From Schleiferiaceae bacterium (lineage in GTDB: Bacteria; Bacteroidota; Bacteroidia; Flavobacteriales; Schleiferiaceae), in contig JAOARK010000228.1 in assembly GCA_025210575.1 (NCBI GenBank), positions 1-6,592 on the forward strand: DNA of 6,592 nucleotides, given 5' to 3'. The stretch's first letter is position 1; the number at the start of each line of letters is the position of its first letter. Under the pieces are notes generated by a model, which had not been told where the DNA came from, did not search any database, and was given only the letters and a program-made list of their open reading frames with translations. This document shows positions 1-5,718 of this stretch, one piece after another. A program made the position numbers and the translations under genes.

Positions 1-353
1 AAGCATTTGAGGAACTCTTTATCAAGGAGGCTCGTTTTAACGTGGTATATCATCAGCAAGATTCTATGTCTTCACCTTACGAGAGTATCAATCTTCATGA
101 CTTTCTGGAAATTTTCGATGACGCCTATTATAAAAACGGCTACAGTGAGGTCTCCATTAATGAAGTAGAATGGGTCTATAGTAATGTTGCTATTGTTACA
201 CAAAGTTTTAAAGGATTGGATAGTGAAGGAGAAACAGGTAGAGGTATAACCATCTATCAACTTCTGTTCTTTGAAAACCGTTGGTGGATTAGCTCGGTAA
301 ATTGGACCAATGAAACACCACAGCACCCAATTCCCAAATCATTAAAAGACTAA
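1..353 (+). CDS. NTF2-like / SnoaL-like (DUF4440-type) protein, 3' part only
   Basis: The reading frame is open from the first complete codon at base 3 to the TAA at 351-353, so the gene is cut by the left edge and about 116 residues are visible. The GTG at 42 is an internal valine codon, not a convincing start, because coding-like sequence (AFEELFIKEARFN) continues upstream of it. The visible part fits the C-terminal half of an NTF2 cone fold: a helical segment, then paired strands (EWVYSNVAIVTQSFKG, then GITIYQLLFFENRWWISSVNW) ending in the Trp-rich last strand common in DUF4440/SnoaL-like proteins. Such domains bind small ligands or act as simple isomerases and cyclases; nothing here fixes a substrate. 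The next gene starts 7 bases after the stop on the same strand, so the two are probably co-transcribed. Any signal peptide would lie outside the window. The fold is moderately certain, the function unknown. Confidence 0.75.
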   Translation, partial: AFEELFIKEARFNVVYHQQDSMSSPYESINLHDFLEIFDDAYYKNGYSEVSINEVEWVYSNVAIVTQSFKGLDSEGETGRGITIYQLLFFENRWWISSVNWTNETPQHPIPKSLKD

Positions 354-360
354 CTGTAAT

Positions 361-1224
361 ATGACAAAATTCGATGGCCTTGACTTTAGACAACTTAATC
401 TAGCAGAATTAAAGACCTTGGTAAGTTGGGCTCAGAAAGAAGGCTGGAACCCAGGAGCCAATGATGCCGAAATGTATTTTGCCGCAGACCCCAAAGGGTT
501 TTATGGCGTGTTTAAAGACAGCAAAATGATTGCTGGAGGATCCATTGTCTCATACAATGGAAAATTCGGATTCATGGGCTTATTTATTGTTCATCCAGAA
601 TATCGTGGAAAAGGAATTGGAAATTGGCTTTGGTTTAAAAGAAGAGATTTATTGATTTCCCGATTACAAAGTGGCGCGGCCATTGGAATGGACGGTGTAG
701 AGGCTATGGAGCCTTTTTATCAAAAAGGTGGTTTTCGATCCTACTACAAAAATTTGCGGTTTAGCTTAATCGCTAGTAAACACAATTTTAGTTCCAATGT
801 TTTTCCTTACACACCTCAACATTTTCAACCGGTAGTAGAACTAGATAAAAAACACTTTGGTTTTGACCGCATTGAGTTTTTGAAAGCATGGCTACAAAAT
901 CCATCAGCGAAAGCCTTTGTTTATGAAGAAAACAAAAAGCATTCAGGTTATGCTGTCGTGAGAAGATTGGAACGAAATTTTAAATTCTGCCCTCTTTTTG
1001 CTGAAAATAAAGAAGTGGCTCTTGAACTTTTTAAGGCAGGTATGCAAGACTGCGCAGATCATGAAATATTGATCGATGTTCCAGAATTAAACTTAAGTGG
1101 CATTGAGATGGTCAAGGACTTTGGCGGTGAACATGTTTTTGATTGTGCAAGAATGTACTATGGTATTAAACCAGAATTACCCTTGAAACAAATCTACGGA
1201 GTTACAACTTTTGAATTGGGATAA
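361..1224 (+). CDS. GNAT family N-acetyltransferase, two-domain YitH-like
   Basis: Predicted cytoplasmic acetyl-CoA-dependent N-acyltransferase of 287 residues. The N-terminal GNAT domain (about residues 7-135) shows motif A, GLFIVHPEYRGKGIG (73-87), whose R-G-K-G-I-G loop binds the CoA pyrophosphate. It is followed by EAMEPFYQKGGF (114-125), the usual GNAT tail in which the FY pair and the G-F turn precede the last strands. The C-terminal half (about 150-287) matches the second acetyltransferase-like domain (Acetyltransf_18 type) of the YitH group: LDKKHFGFDR (161-170), SGYAVVRR (195-202), PLFAEN (211-216), and the conserved ending FGGEHVFDCARMYYG, then IYGVTTFELG. The length is normal for this two-domain family. 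The substrate of these proteins is generally not known. The ATG at 361 lies 7 bases after the upstream stop, suggesting a shared transcript. The gene converges on the methyltransferase operon, with a terminator hairpin immediately after its stop. Confidence 0.9.
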   Translation: MTKFDGLDFRQLNLAELKTLVSWAQKEGWNPGANDAEMYFAADPKGFYGVFKDSKMIAGGSIVSYNGKFGFMGLFIVHPEYRGKGIGNWLWFKRRDLLISRLQSGAAIGMDGVEAMEPFYQKGGFRSYYKNLRFSLIASKHNFSSNVFPYTPQHFQPVVELDKKHFGFDRIEFLKAWLQNPSAKAFVYEENKKHSGYAVVRRLERNFKFCPLFAENKEVALELFKAGMQDCADHEILIDVPELNLSGIEMVKDFGGEHVFDCARMYYGIKPELPLKQIYGVTTFELG

Positions 1225-1251
1225 AAAAAAGATGGGATTTCACCCACCTTT
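1223..1251 (-). terminator. Rho-independent terminator of the DUF4395-rhodanese-methyltransferase operon
   Basis: Read on the minus strand, AAAGGTGGG and CCCATCTTT form a 9-pair stem with one G-T wobble around a 6-base loop (1237-1242). The end of the stem runs into a tract of eight T (minus strand of 1223-1230), which is a textbook intrinsic terminator. It begins 7 bases after the TAA of the methyltransferase (1259-1261). On the plus strand the same hairpin has an A-C mismatch instead of the wobble and is followed only by an interrupted T-rich stretch, so it would end the acetyltransferase transcript less well, but may still act in both directions. Confidence 0.85.
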
Positions 1252-1258
1252 CTTGACT

Positions 1259-2041
1259 TTACTTCTTTTTTGCTTTTATAGATAAACTTCTAATCCCATA
1301 GTTTTTTGTAGCGCCTTTGGCGCTATTAGAAATAAAGTCGTACGGATTTTCTTTTACTTCTTCTACAGAAAACCCGGCATGCTCCAAATAATTGAAATAT
1401 TCATTCACCTGCATCGCTCCGCCAATACAAGCTGCCCATAGTGTTGAGTTCATAGTAATGCTTTCTGGCATTTTTCGTGTTGAAACGATATCAGCAAAAG
1501 CAAATGTTCCACCAGGTTTTAAGATTCTAGCTACTTCTAAAAACACCTTCATTTTATTGCTGCTCAAATTGATTACACCATTGCTAATTACCGCATCTAT
1601 GGTCTTCGAAATAAAAGGCAACTCCTCTATATGGCTTTCAATAAAATATGTGTTTTCATAGTCTCGCTTCGCTCTTAAACTTCTTGATTTTTCAAGTTGA
1701 GCGTTGGTCATGTCTATTCCAAACACCTCTCCCTTTGGGCCTACTTTTTGGGCTGCCAAGAACACATCCATTCCAGAACCACTACCCAAATCAACAACGG
1801 CATCTCCAGAATTTATGGATACCAAATCGAAGTAAAACCCCACTCCAGCAAAAGAATCTATTGCTGGTTCCGGAATTTTATTCAATTCCTGTTTTGGGTA
1901 ACCAAGTCGCTCAGCCAGTGCCCTACCCATTTCAAAATGATATTCATGTTCAGGGTGCAAAGCGACCTTCTCATACATGGTCTTCACCTTTTTTTCAAGG
2001 TCAGCAGAATTAATCTTATTCTCAAAAACTGTGGTCATCAT
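1259..2041 (-). CDS. SAM-dependent class I methyltransferase, ArsM-like but lacking key cysteines
   Basis: A 260-residue cytoplasmic Rossmann-fold methyltransferase. Motif I is VVDLGSGSG (82-90), followed by MDVFLAA; the acidic residue that contacts the SAM ribose is D110 in GIDMT; motif III/post-III is IEELPF, then DAVISNGVINLS; LKPGG (175-179) is the usual turn before strand 5. The order and wording resemble arsenite methyltransferase ArsM more than UbiE/MenG enzymes. However, ArsM binds As(III) through three cysteines. The first would lie where this protein has FAGVGFYF (64-71). The second is glycine here (G155 in SNGVINLS, where ArsM has SNCVINLS). Only the third, C205 in WAACIGGAM, remains, and it is the only cysteine in the protein. 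An arsenic substrate is therefore unlikely; a thiol, another chalcogen compound or a small organic molecule is possible. It is the last gene of the operon, 12 bases after the rhodanese stop. Two adjacent ATGs (2041 and 2038) could serve as start; neither has a clear Shine-Dalgarno site. Confidence 0.88.
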   Translation of the reverse strand: MMTTVFENKINSADLEKKVKTMYEKVALHPEHEYHFEMGRALAERLGYPKQELNKIPEPAIDSFAGVGFYFDLVSINSGDAVVDLGSGSGMDVFLAAQKVGPKGEVFGIDMTNAQLEKSRSLRAKRDYENTYFIESHIEELPFISKTIDAVISNGVINLSSNKMKVFLEVARILKPGGTFAFADIVSTRKMPESITMNSTLWAACIGGAMQVNEYFNYLEHAGFSVEEVKENPYDFISNSAKGATKNYGIRSLSIKAKKK

Positions 2042-2053
2042 AAGTAAAACGTT

Positions 2054-2401
2054 TTAGTGGGTAATAATCTGGGGTTGTCTGGCATGAGACCATCCTGAAA
2101 GCGGTAGATGTTCACTTCTCCATTCCTCAACACCTCCCTCAAATCGATAAATATTCTTGAACCCAAGCGCTTCTAATTTGAAGTACAGCCAAATACTTCT
2201 TAATCCAAAACGGTCTTCACAGTACAGCACCACCTCGTCCTCAGGTTTTAGAAAATTAGCAATCACATTTGTGTTAGTGATGTTAATAGAACCAGGAATG
2301 TGACTTTCATAAAAATTCACTTCATGTGAGGCGCTTACCATTTTTAGATTTTGGTTAGTATTCATCTTCGATAGTAAAGTGTTCAATTCAATCGTTTTCA
2401 T
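2054..2401 (-). CDS. Single-domain rhodanese-like protein (putative sulfurtransferase)
   Basis: A 115-residue cytoplasmic protein covering one rhodanese domain. Seen in sequence: the CH2A-type motif FYESHIPGSINI (30-41), the strand-plus-active-loop segment VVLYCEDRFGLRS (57-69) with presumed catalytic C61, then a helix LYFKLEALGFKNIY, and the closing GGVEEW (89-94) and LPLSGW. Rhodaneses carry a persulfide on this cysteine and pass sulfur to thiols, cyanide or other acceptors. The loop is longer than the classic CxxxxR-[ST] loop: it reads C-E-D-R-F-G-L-R-S. This resembles the subgroup with a C-x4-C-x2-S loop, but with the second cysteine replaced by G66. The short tail after the domain (about 12 residues) is not recognisable. 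It is the middle gene of a three-gene operon: 17 bases after the DUF4395 stop and 12 bases before the methyltransferase. Its sulfur partner is probably one of these neighbours, which is an inference. Confidence 0.85.
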   Translation of the reverse strand: MKTIELNTLLSKMNTNQNLKMVSASHEVNFYESHIPGSINITNTNVIANFLKPEDEVVLYCEDRFGLRSIWLYFKLEALGFKNIYRFEGGVEEWRSEHLPLSGWSHARQPQIITH

Positions 2402-2418
2402 TGTAATTTCATTTAAGG

Positions 2419-2922
2419 TTATTTAAAGTTTTGCGAAGTTTTTTGCTTTCTTAAAAACAAGAATTTGTAAATGATAGATGGAATGCAGAAATCAAGATAG
2501 CTCACCAAATAGGCTATGATTAACAGCATTGCGCCCATTGTATATCCTGCAATCATAAACCCATCAAAAAACAAATAAATGGTGGTTGCAATCCAAATTG
2601 AAGCAATAGTGCATGCAAACTTGAGCTGCTCTGAGCGCGGTGGAATTTTTGGTTTACCCATCGCTTTCGCTAACATGTAGTTATAGATGTAATCAAATGG
2701 GTGATAAGGGAGAATGAAACCAAATGTTGCTACAAGTAACATAATTAGCAACCCAGGAATGCTTGTGGTAACCAATGCAATTGTAAGCAGCGATGAGCAT
2801 AGAATGTAGGCAAACCTATTTCCAAAGGCCAGGTTGGAAATCTGCAAATCTGTGTGATGTGTGTACCCTTGTTCTCTTATTCTACGTATTCGTGTTTGTG
2901 AAATCAATCCATATGTTCTCAT
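2419..2922 (-). CDS. DUF4395 family integral membrane protein
   Basis: A 167-residue inner-membrane protein. Conserved DUF4395 features are visible: N-x-RF (35-37) at the start of the first helix, HPFDYIYNY (74-82), the PPRSEQLKFAC stretch (94-104), and DFCIPSIIYKFLF (144-156) at the end. Four hydrophobic segments lie at about 37-53, 55-72, 102-118 and 123-143, followed by a basic C-terminal tail (RKQKTSQNFK). Two cysteines, C104 and C146, sit in the conserved motifs, so a redox or sulfur-carrying role is conceivable. The family has no established function as far as I know. It is the first gene of the minus-strand operon and is followed by the rhodanese after 17 bases. The ATG at 2922 faces the 199-base divergent intergenic region that contains the palindrome and direct repeats. 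The N-terminal 30 residues are polar and basic and may be cytoplasmic. Confidence 0.85.
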   Translation of the reverse strand: MRTYGLISQTRIRRIREQGYTHHTDLQISNLAFGNRFAYILCSSLLTIALVTTSIPGLLIMLLVATFGFILPYHPFDYIYNYMLAKAMGKPKIPPRSEQLKFACTIASIWIATTIYLFFDGFMIAGYTMGAMLLIIAYLVSYLDFCIPSIIYKFLFLRKQKTSQNFK

Positions 2923-2937
2923 AATGCTTTAGATATT

Positions 2938-2966
2938 AGTTCAACTTTCTGGGATCAAAGTTCAAC
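2938..2966. repeat. 8-base direct repeat AGTTCAAC with 21-base spacing
   Basis: AGTTCAAC occurs at 2938-2945 and again at 2959-2966, exactly 21 bases apart, which is two helical turns, so both copies would face the same side of the DNA. They lie 16 to 44 bases upstream of the DUF4395 start. Tandem sites in phase are typical of activators and response regulators, but no specific binding protein can be named from the sequence. Confidence 0.4.
2956..2963 (-). promoter_or_regulatory. Possible -7 box of the DUF4395 operon
   Basis: On the minus strand, GAACTTTG matches 7 of 8 positions of the Bacteroidota -7 consensus TAnnTTTG and would give a leader of roughly 30 bases before the DUF4395 start. 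There is no well-placed -33 TTTG; the nearest TTG is only about 14 bases upstream. The box overlaps the second copy of the direct repeat. This is a weak call. Confidence 0.2.
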
Positions 2967-3015
2967 CACCTCAATTTCAATCACTACACCCCATTTGGTG
3001 ATTTTGAGAAATCAT

Positions 3016-3060
3016 TGATTTGATCATTTGCCTCACACAATTGTGTGATGCACAAATCAT
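3016..3060. promoter_or_regulatory. Perfect 16-base palindrome with flanking dyad: candidate operator
   Basis: TCACACAATTGTGTGA (3033-3048) is a perfect palindrome centred between 3040 and 3041. A third half-site of the same sequence follows, CACAA at 3051-3055, so that TTGTG-TGATG-CACAA forms a second overlapping dyad (3041-3055). Further out, TGATTTG (3016-3022) is complementary to CAAATCA (3053-3059), giving a larger imperfect dyad. The site lies about 74 bases before the histidine kinase start and about 110 bases before the DUF4395 start, so it could control either divergent unit. No T-run follows on either strand, so a terminator is unlikely. The half-site order (TCACA outside-left, TGTGA outside-right) is the reverse of a CRP site. 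Confidence 0.55.
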
Positions 3061-3094
3061 AAGAATGAATGAAACTCAAGTCTTTTAAAGCCGC

Positions 3095-3102
3095 TATCTT
3101 TA
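3095..3102 (+). promoter_or_regulatory. Possible -7 box of the histidine kinase operon
   Basis: TATCTTTA matches 7 of 8 positions of the Bacteroidota -7 consensus TAnnTTTG and sits 19 bases before the kinase ATG, implying a very short leader of about 15 bases. No TTG or TTTG is seen at the expected -33 spacing (the region reads GAATGAATGAAACTCAAG), so the promoter would need an activator or may be wrongly placed. The palindrome at 3033-3048 lies about 45 bases further upstream, a position compatible with an activator site. Confidence 0.3.
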
Positions 3103-3121
3103 ATCGGTACAAAACTTAAAT

Positions 3122-4996
3122 ATGCACGCCACCAGAATTATCTATTTAGTGTCATTCCTATTATTCGGTCCACTCCTCTTGTTTGGAATCAGTTATCAAT
3201 TTCCTGTAGACAGCCTTAAAGTTTATGCAAACACTCTTGAAAATGATTCTCTGAAATGCGAAACCTATATAAACATTGCCCTGAATCTTTATGAAGGTCA
3301 AGAAGCAGTGGATTATGGAAATAGTGCTCTAAACATTGCCAAAAGAAAAAACGATAAATATCTTACCGCTAAGGCGTACAATGCCCTGGGATGGGTGATC
3401 AGCTCCAGCCAAATTGATGTAAAATCCGCTTACATTGACAGTGCCGTTTCCTTGTTTTCAGAGCTCAACAACTTGCAAGGATTAGGCACTGCCTACAATA
3501 CAAAAGGTGCAATTCTCTTAGAGTTTGGAGATTATGAAAAGGCAGAAGAAGCCTTGCGGCAATCCCTAGAGTATATGATTGAGACAGGCAATAAAAGAAG
3601 ACAAGCTGTATTGCTAAATAACATTGCAATTACCTACATCGAGCGAGAGATGGCTAACAAAGCTATTGAAAACTACAAAGATGCAATGGCCATTTGGCAA
3701 GAATTGAATACAGAACCTGCCTTAGAATTTGGAAGAATCTATTTCGGTTTAGGAAGTGCAAATAGATTACTCCATGAAAATGAAGCAGCCATGGATTTCT
3801 TCGCCAAATCTTTTGAGCAAAGAAGTAATGTAGGTAGCTACGCCATTGCTGAAGTTCTGATAGAAATGGCCAACTTAATATTTGAGGCTGCAACGGATGG
3901 AACAGACACAATCCAATTGCATCACAAAATCAAAACTTTAGGTTTTGCCCATTCACTGCAGCTTTTAGATAGCGCCCAAGCCGTACCAGGAATTTCAGAA
4001 AGACTTGGTTTCACCAACGATATTCTCAATGCCCGCAGAAAACACGCCCTTCTGTATGGCAATTATAAAAAAGCCCATGACCTGCTTTTGGTTCAAAAGG
4101 AGAACAACGAAAAAAGTTGGCTAAGTGAGTCAAATCTTTCGGCTTTAGCTGATCTTAAAATCAAGTACGAAAAAGACAACCTCTCTCTTCAATTACTCAA
4201 AGAAGAAATAAGTTCTACGAAGAAACAGAACCAAATAAACTTCTTGTTGCTCTTCATTGGCTTAATGCTACTTACGCTGATTATTGGCTTGCTTGTCTAT
4301 CAAAACCGGTTAAAACGCAAGCAACTACTCTTGAATAAAATTGAGCAAGAACAACAACACATTGCCATGAATGCCATGCTAGAAGGGCAAGAAAGTGAAC
4401 GGGCCATTATTGCCAGAGATCTACATGATGGATTAGGGAACCTTCTTTCTTCCATTCGTGTAAAGCTCGCTACTAACAATACAAACCAACAAAATGAAGA
4501 GGTTTATGAAATGATCGATAAAGCCTGTGATGACCTCAGAGAAATTGCCCACCAAATGATGCCACAGGCACTCAAAAAACTTGGGTTGATCAATGCCTTA
4601 AACGATCTTACCCAAAACTTGAACAACACACACTCTTTCGCAATAAACGTCAGTGTTTTTGGCAAGCCCATTACCCTAACCGACAACGCCAATGTGATGC
4701 TCTTCAGAATAGCTCAAGAGTTGCTAAACAACATCATAAAATATGCGCAAGCCACAGAGGTGAATATTCAACTTACCTATTCTAACAAATGGCTGAACTT
4801 CACAATAGAGGACAACGGTATTGGTTTTGACAAAGACCAGCTTGAGGAGAAAAAAGGCATGGGTTTAAAAAGCATCGCCTTTAGAAGCGACCATTTAGGG
4901 GGCACACTTGATATTGAAAGCAATCAAAACCAAGGTACCTTTGTGAGTATCAGCGTACCAATAGAACGAAATTCAAATCCACAGGACCATGATTAA
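3122..4996 (+). CDS. TPR-domain sensor histidine kinase (HisKA_3 / NarL-partner type)
   Basis: A 624-residue inner-membrane sensor kinase. A signal-peptide-like hydrophobic segment (about 6-24) exports the sensor region. Residues about 45-320 are helical with TPR-like repeats, the clearest at about 123-156 (TKGAILLEFGDYEKAEEAL) and 161-196 (NNIAITYIEREMANKAIENY). A coiled coil (about 341-370) leads to the transmembrane helix (373-393). The cytoplasmic part has the HisKA_3 dimerisation domain with RDLHDGLGN (432-440), phospho-acceptor H435, and a HATPase domain with N box ELLNNIIKYA (533-542), G1 box DNGIGFD (564-570) and G2 box KGMGLKS (578-584). All residues needed for kinase activity appear intact. 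The TPR sensor domain gives no clue to the ligand; in this class it may sense through protein contacts. The stop overlaps the regulator start by 8 bases, so the two are translationally coupled and form a cognate pair. The ATG at 3122 is preceded by an A-rich stretch without Shine-Dalgarno, normal for the phylum. Confidence 0.93.
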   Translation: MHATRIIYLVSFLLFGPLLLFGISYQFPVDSLKVYANTLENDSLKCETYINIALNLYEGQEAVDYGNSALNIAKRKNDKYLTAKAYNALGWVISSSQIDVKSAYIDSAVSLFSELNNLQGLGTAYNTKGAILLEFGDYEKAEEALRQSLEYMIETGNKRRQAVLLNNIAITYIEREMANKAIENYKDAMAIWQELNTEPALEFGRIYFGLGSANRLLHENEAAMDFFAKSFEQRSNVGSYAIAEVLIEMANLIFEAATDGTDTIQLHHKIKTLGFAHSLQLLDSAQAVPGISERLGFTNDILNARRKHALLYGNYKKAHDLLLVQKENNEKSWLSESNLSALADLKIKYEKDNLSLQLLKEEISSTKKQNQINFLLLFIGLMLLTLIIGLLVYQNRLKRKQLLLNKIEQEQQHIAMNAMLEGQESERAIIARDLHDGLGNLLSSIRVKLATNNTNQQNEEVYEMIDKACDDLREIAHQMMPQALKKLGLINALNDLTQNLNNTHSFAINVSVFGKPITLTDNANVMLFRIAQELLNNIIKYAQATEVNIQLTYSNKWLNFTIEDNGIGFDKDQLEEKKGMGLKSIAFRSDHLGGTLDIESNQNQGTFVSISVPIERNSNPQDHD

Positions 4997-5621
4997 TGTA
5001 CTCATCGCAGACGACCATCAGATCATGTTAGATGGTCTTAAAGCTATATTAAATAAAGAACCCGACCTTGATGTAGTAGGAACTGCACATAACGGTATAG
5101 AAGTTTTAGACCTGTTAAAGTCTACCAAGGTTGATGTTTTACTCCTAGACATTCAAATGCCTGAAATGGATGGAATCGAAACCATTGGTCATGTTGCATC
5201 GCTGTACCCAAAAACGAAAATTCTAATGCTAACTACAAATGATGAAGGCAGCATTATTACTGACCTATTCTCTAAAGGAGCCATGGGCTACCTCCTTAAA
5301 AACTCAGCTCAAGAAACCTTGATAAAAGGCATTAAGGACGCTCATCAAGGCCATAAAGTTCTCAGTCCTCACCTAACGGAAAAAATGTTGGAAAGCCTCA
5401 CCAGGCCCAAACCTTCATCAGATGAAACACCTCAAATAACCAATAGAGAATTAGATGTACTTAAACTCATTGCCAAAGGTTTAACCACCCAACAAATTGC
5501 CGATGATCTTTTTGTGAGCACAAACACAGTAGCTACACACAAACGCAATTTGTTTGTAAAAATGGAAGTCAACAATTCGGCTGGCATGATCAAGAAAGCA
5601 ATGGACTGGGGATTGATATAA
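4989..5621 (+). CDS. NarL/FixJ-type DNA-binding response regulator
   Basis: A 210-residue cytoplasmic transcription factor. The receiver domain (about 1-120) has the acidic pocket D8-D9, phospho-acceptor D54 (LLLDIQMPEMDG), the switch threonine T82 or T83 (LTT) and the conserved lysine K104 (YLLKN). After a Pro-rich linker (about 139-148), the LuxR/GerE helix-turn-helix spans about 149-210: ITNRELDVLKLIAKGLTTQQIA, then the recognition helix VSTNTVATHKRNLFVKM. The protein is complete and of normal length. Its ATG overlaps the last codons of the kinase (8 bases), with a weak AGG just upstream; the ATG at 4996 is in another frame. The pairing of HisKA_3 kinase with NarL-type regulator is the classical one. 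Its targets are not known; the palindromic sites at 3033-3055 and 5690-5710 are candidates by position. No intrinsic terminator follows, so read-through into the next gene is possible. Confidence 0.94.
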   Translation: MINVLIADDHQIMLDGLKAILNKEPDLDVVGTAHNGIEVLDLLKSTKVDVLLLDIQMPEMDGIETIGHVASLYPKTKILMLTTNDEGSIITDLFSKGAMGYLLKNSAQETLIKGIKDAHQGHKVLSPHLTEKMLESLTRPKPSSDETPQITNRELDVLKLIAKGLTTQQIADDLFVSTNTVATHKRNLFVKMEVNNSAGMIKKAMDWGLI

Positions 5622-5689
5622 TTTTGATTTGACCTGATTCTCCAAATCTCTGAACCAATAAAAAAACTAAAAGTTGGCCATTCTACTGA

Positions 5690-5710
5690 GTTTTGTTACC
5701 ACAACAAAAC
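5690..5710. repeat. Perfect 8-base inverted repeat upstream of the SRPBCC gene
   Basis: GTTTTGTT (5690-5697) and AACAAAAC (5703-5710) are perfect complements around a 5-base spacer (ACCAC). The repeat ends 8 bases before the favoured start at 5719, so it could be an operator or, in RNA, a hairpin next to the ribosome-binding region. Its core, TTGTT-N5-AACAA, has the same form as TTGTG-N5-CACAA at 3041-3055. No T-run follows on either strand, which speaks against a terminator. A 7-of-8 match to the -7 consensus (GAGTTTTG, 5688-5695) overlaps its left arm. Confidence 0.5.
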
Positions 5711-5718
5711 AAAGAGTC

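Noticed and set aside
72..326. Minus-strand open frame opposite the NTF2-like gene
   Set aside because: The plus-strand frame has the NTF2-like pattern and operon spacing; the opposite frame has neither.
1259..2041. Naming the methyltransferase arsM
   Set aside because: Two of the three arsenite-binding cysteines are absent, and no other ars gene is in the window.
1392..2047. Open frames on the plus strand (1392-1661, 1648-2013, 1697-2047) opposite the methyltransferase
   Set aside because: They lie wholly within a well-supported methyltransferase gene on the other strand, and their translations show no recognisable domain.
3033..3048. CRP/FNR-type site in the divergent region
   Set aside because: A CRP site reads TGTGA-N6-TCACA; here the order is TCACA-N6-TGTGA, so the half-sites point the other way.
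3663..4692. Minus-strand open frames at 3663-3911 and 4504-4692
   Set aside because: They are shadows of the histidine kinase, which has clear domains and motifs throughout; their composition is unlike a real protein.
5626..5648. GATTTG ... CAAATC as a terminator of the response regulator gene
   Set aside because: The stem has only 6 mostly A-T pairs around an 11-base loop, and no T-run follows.
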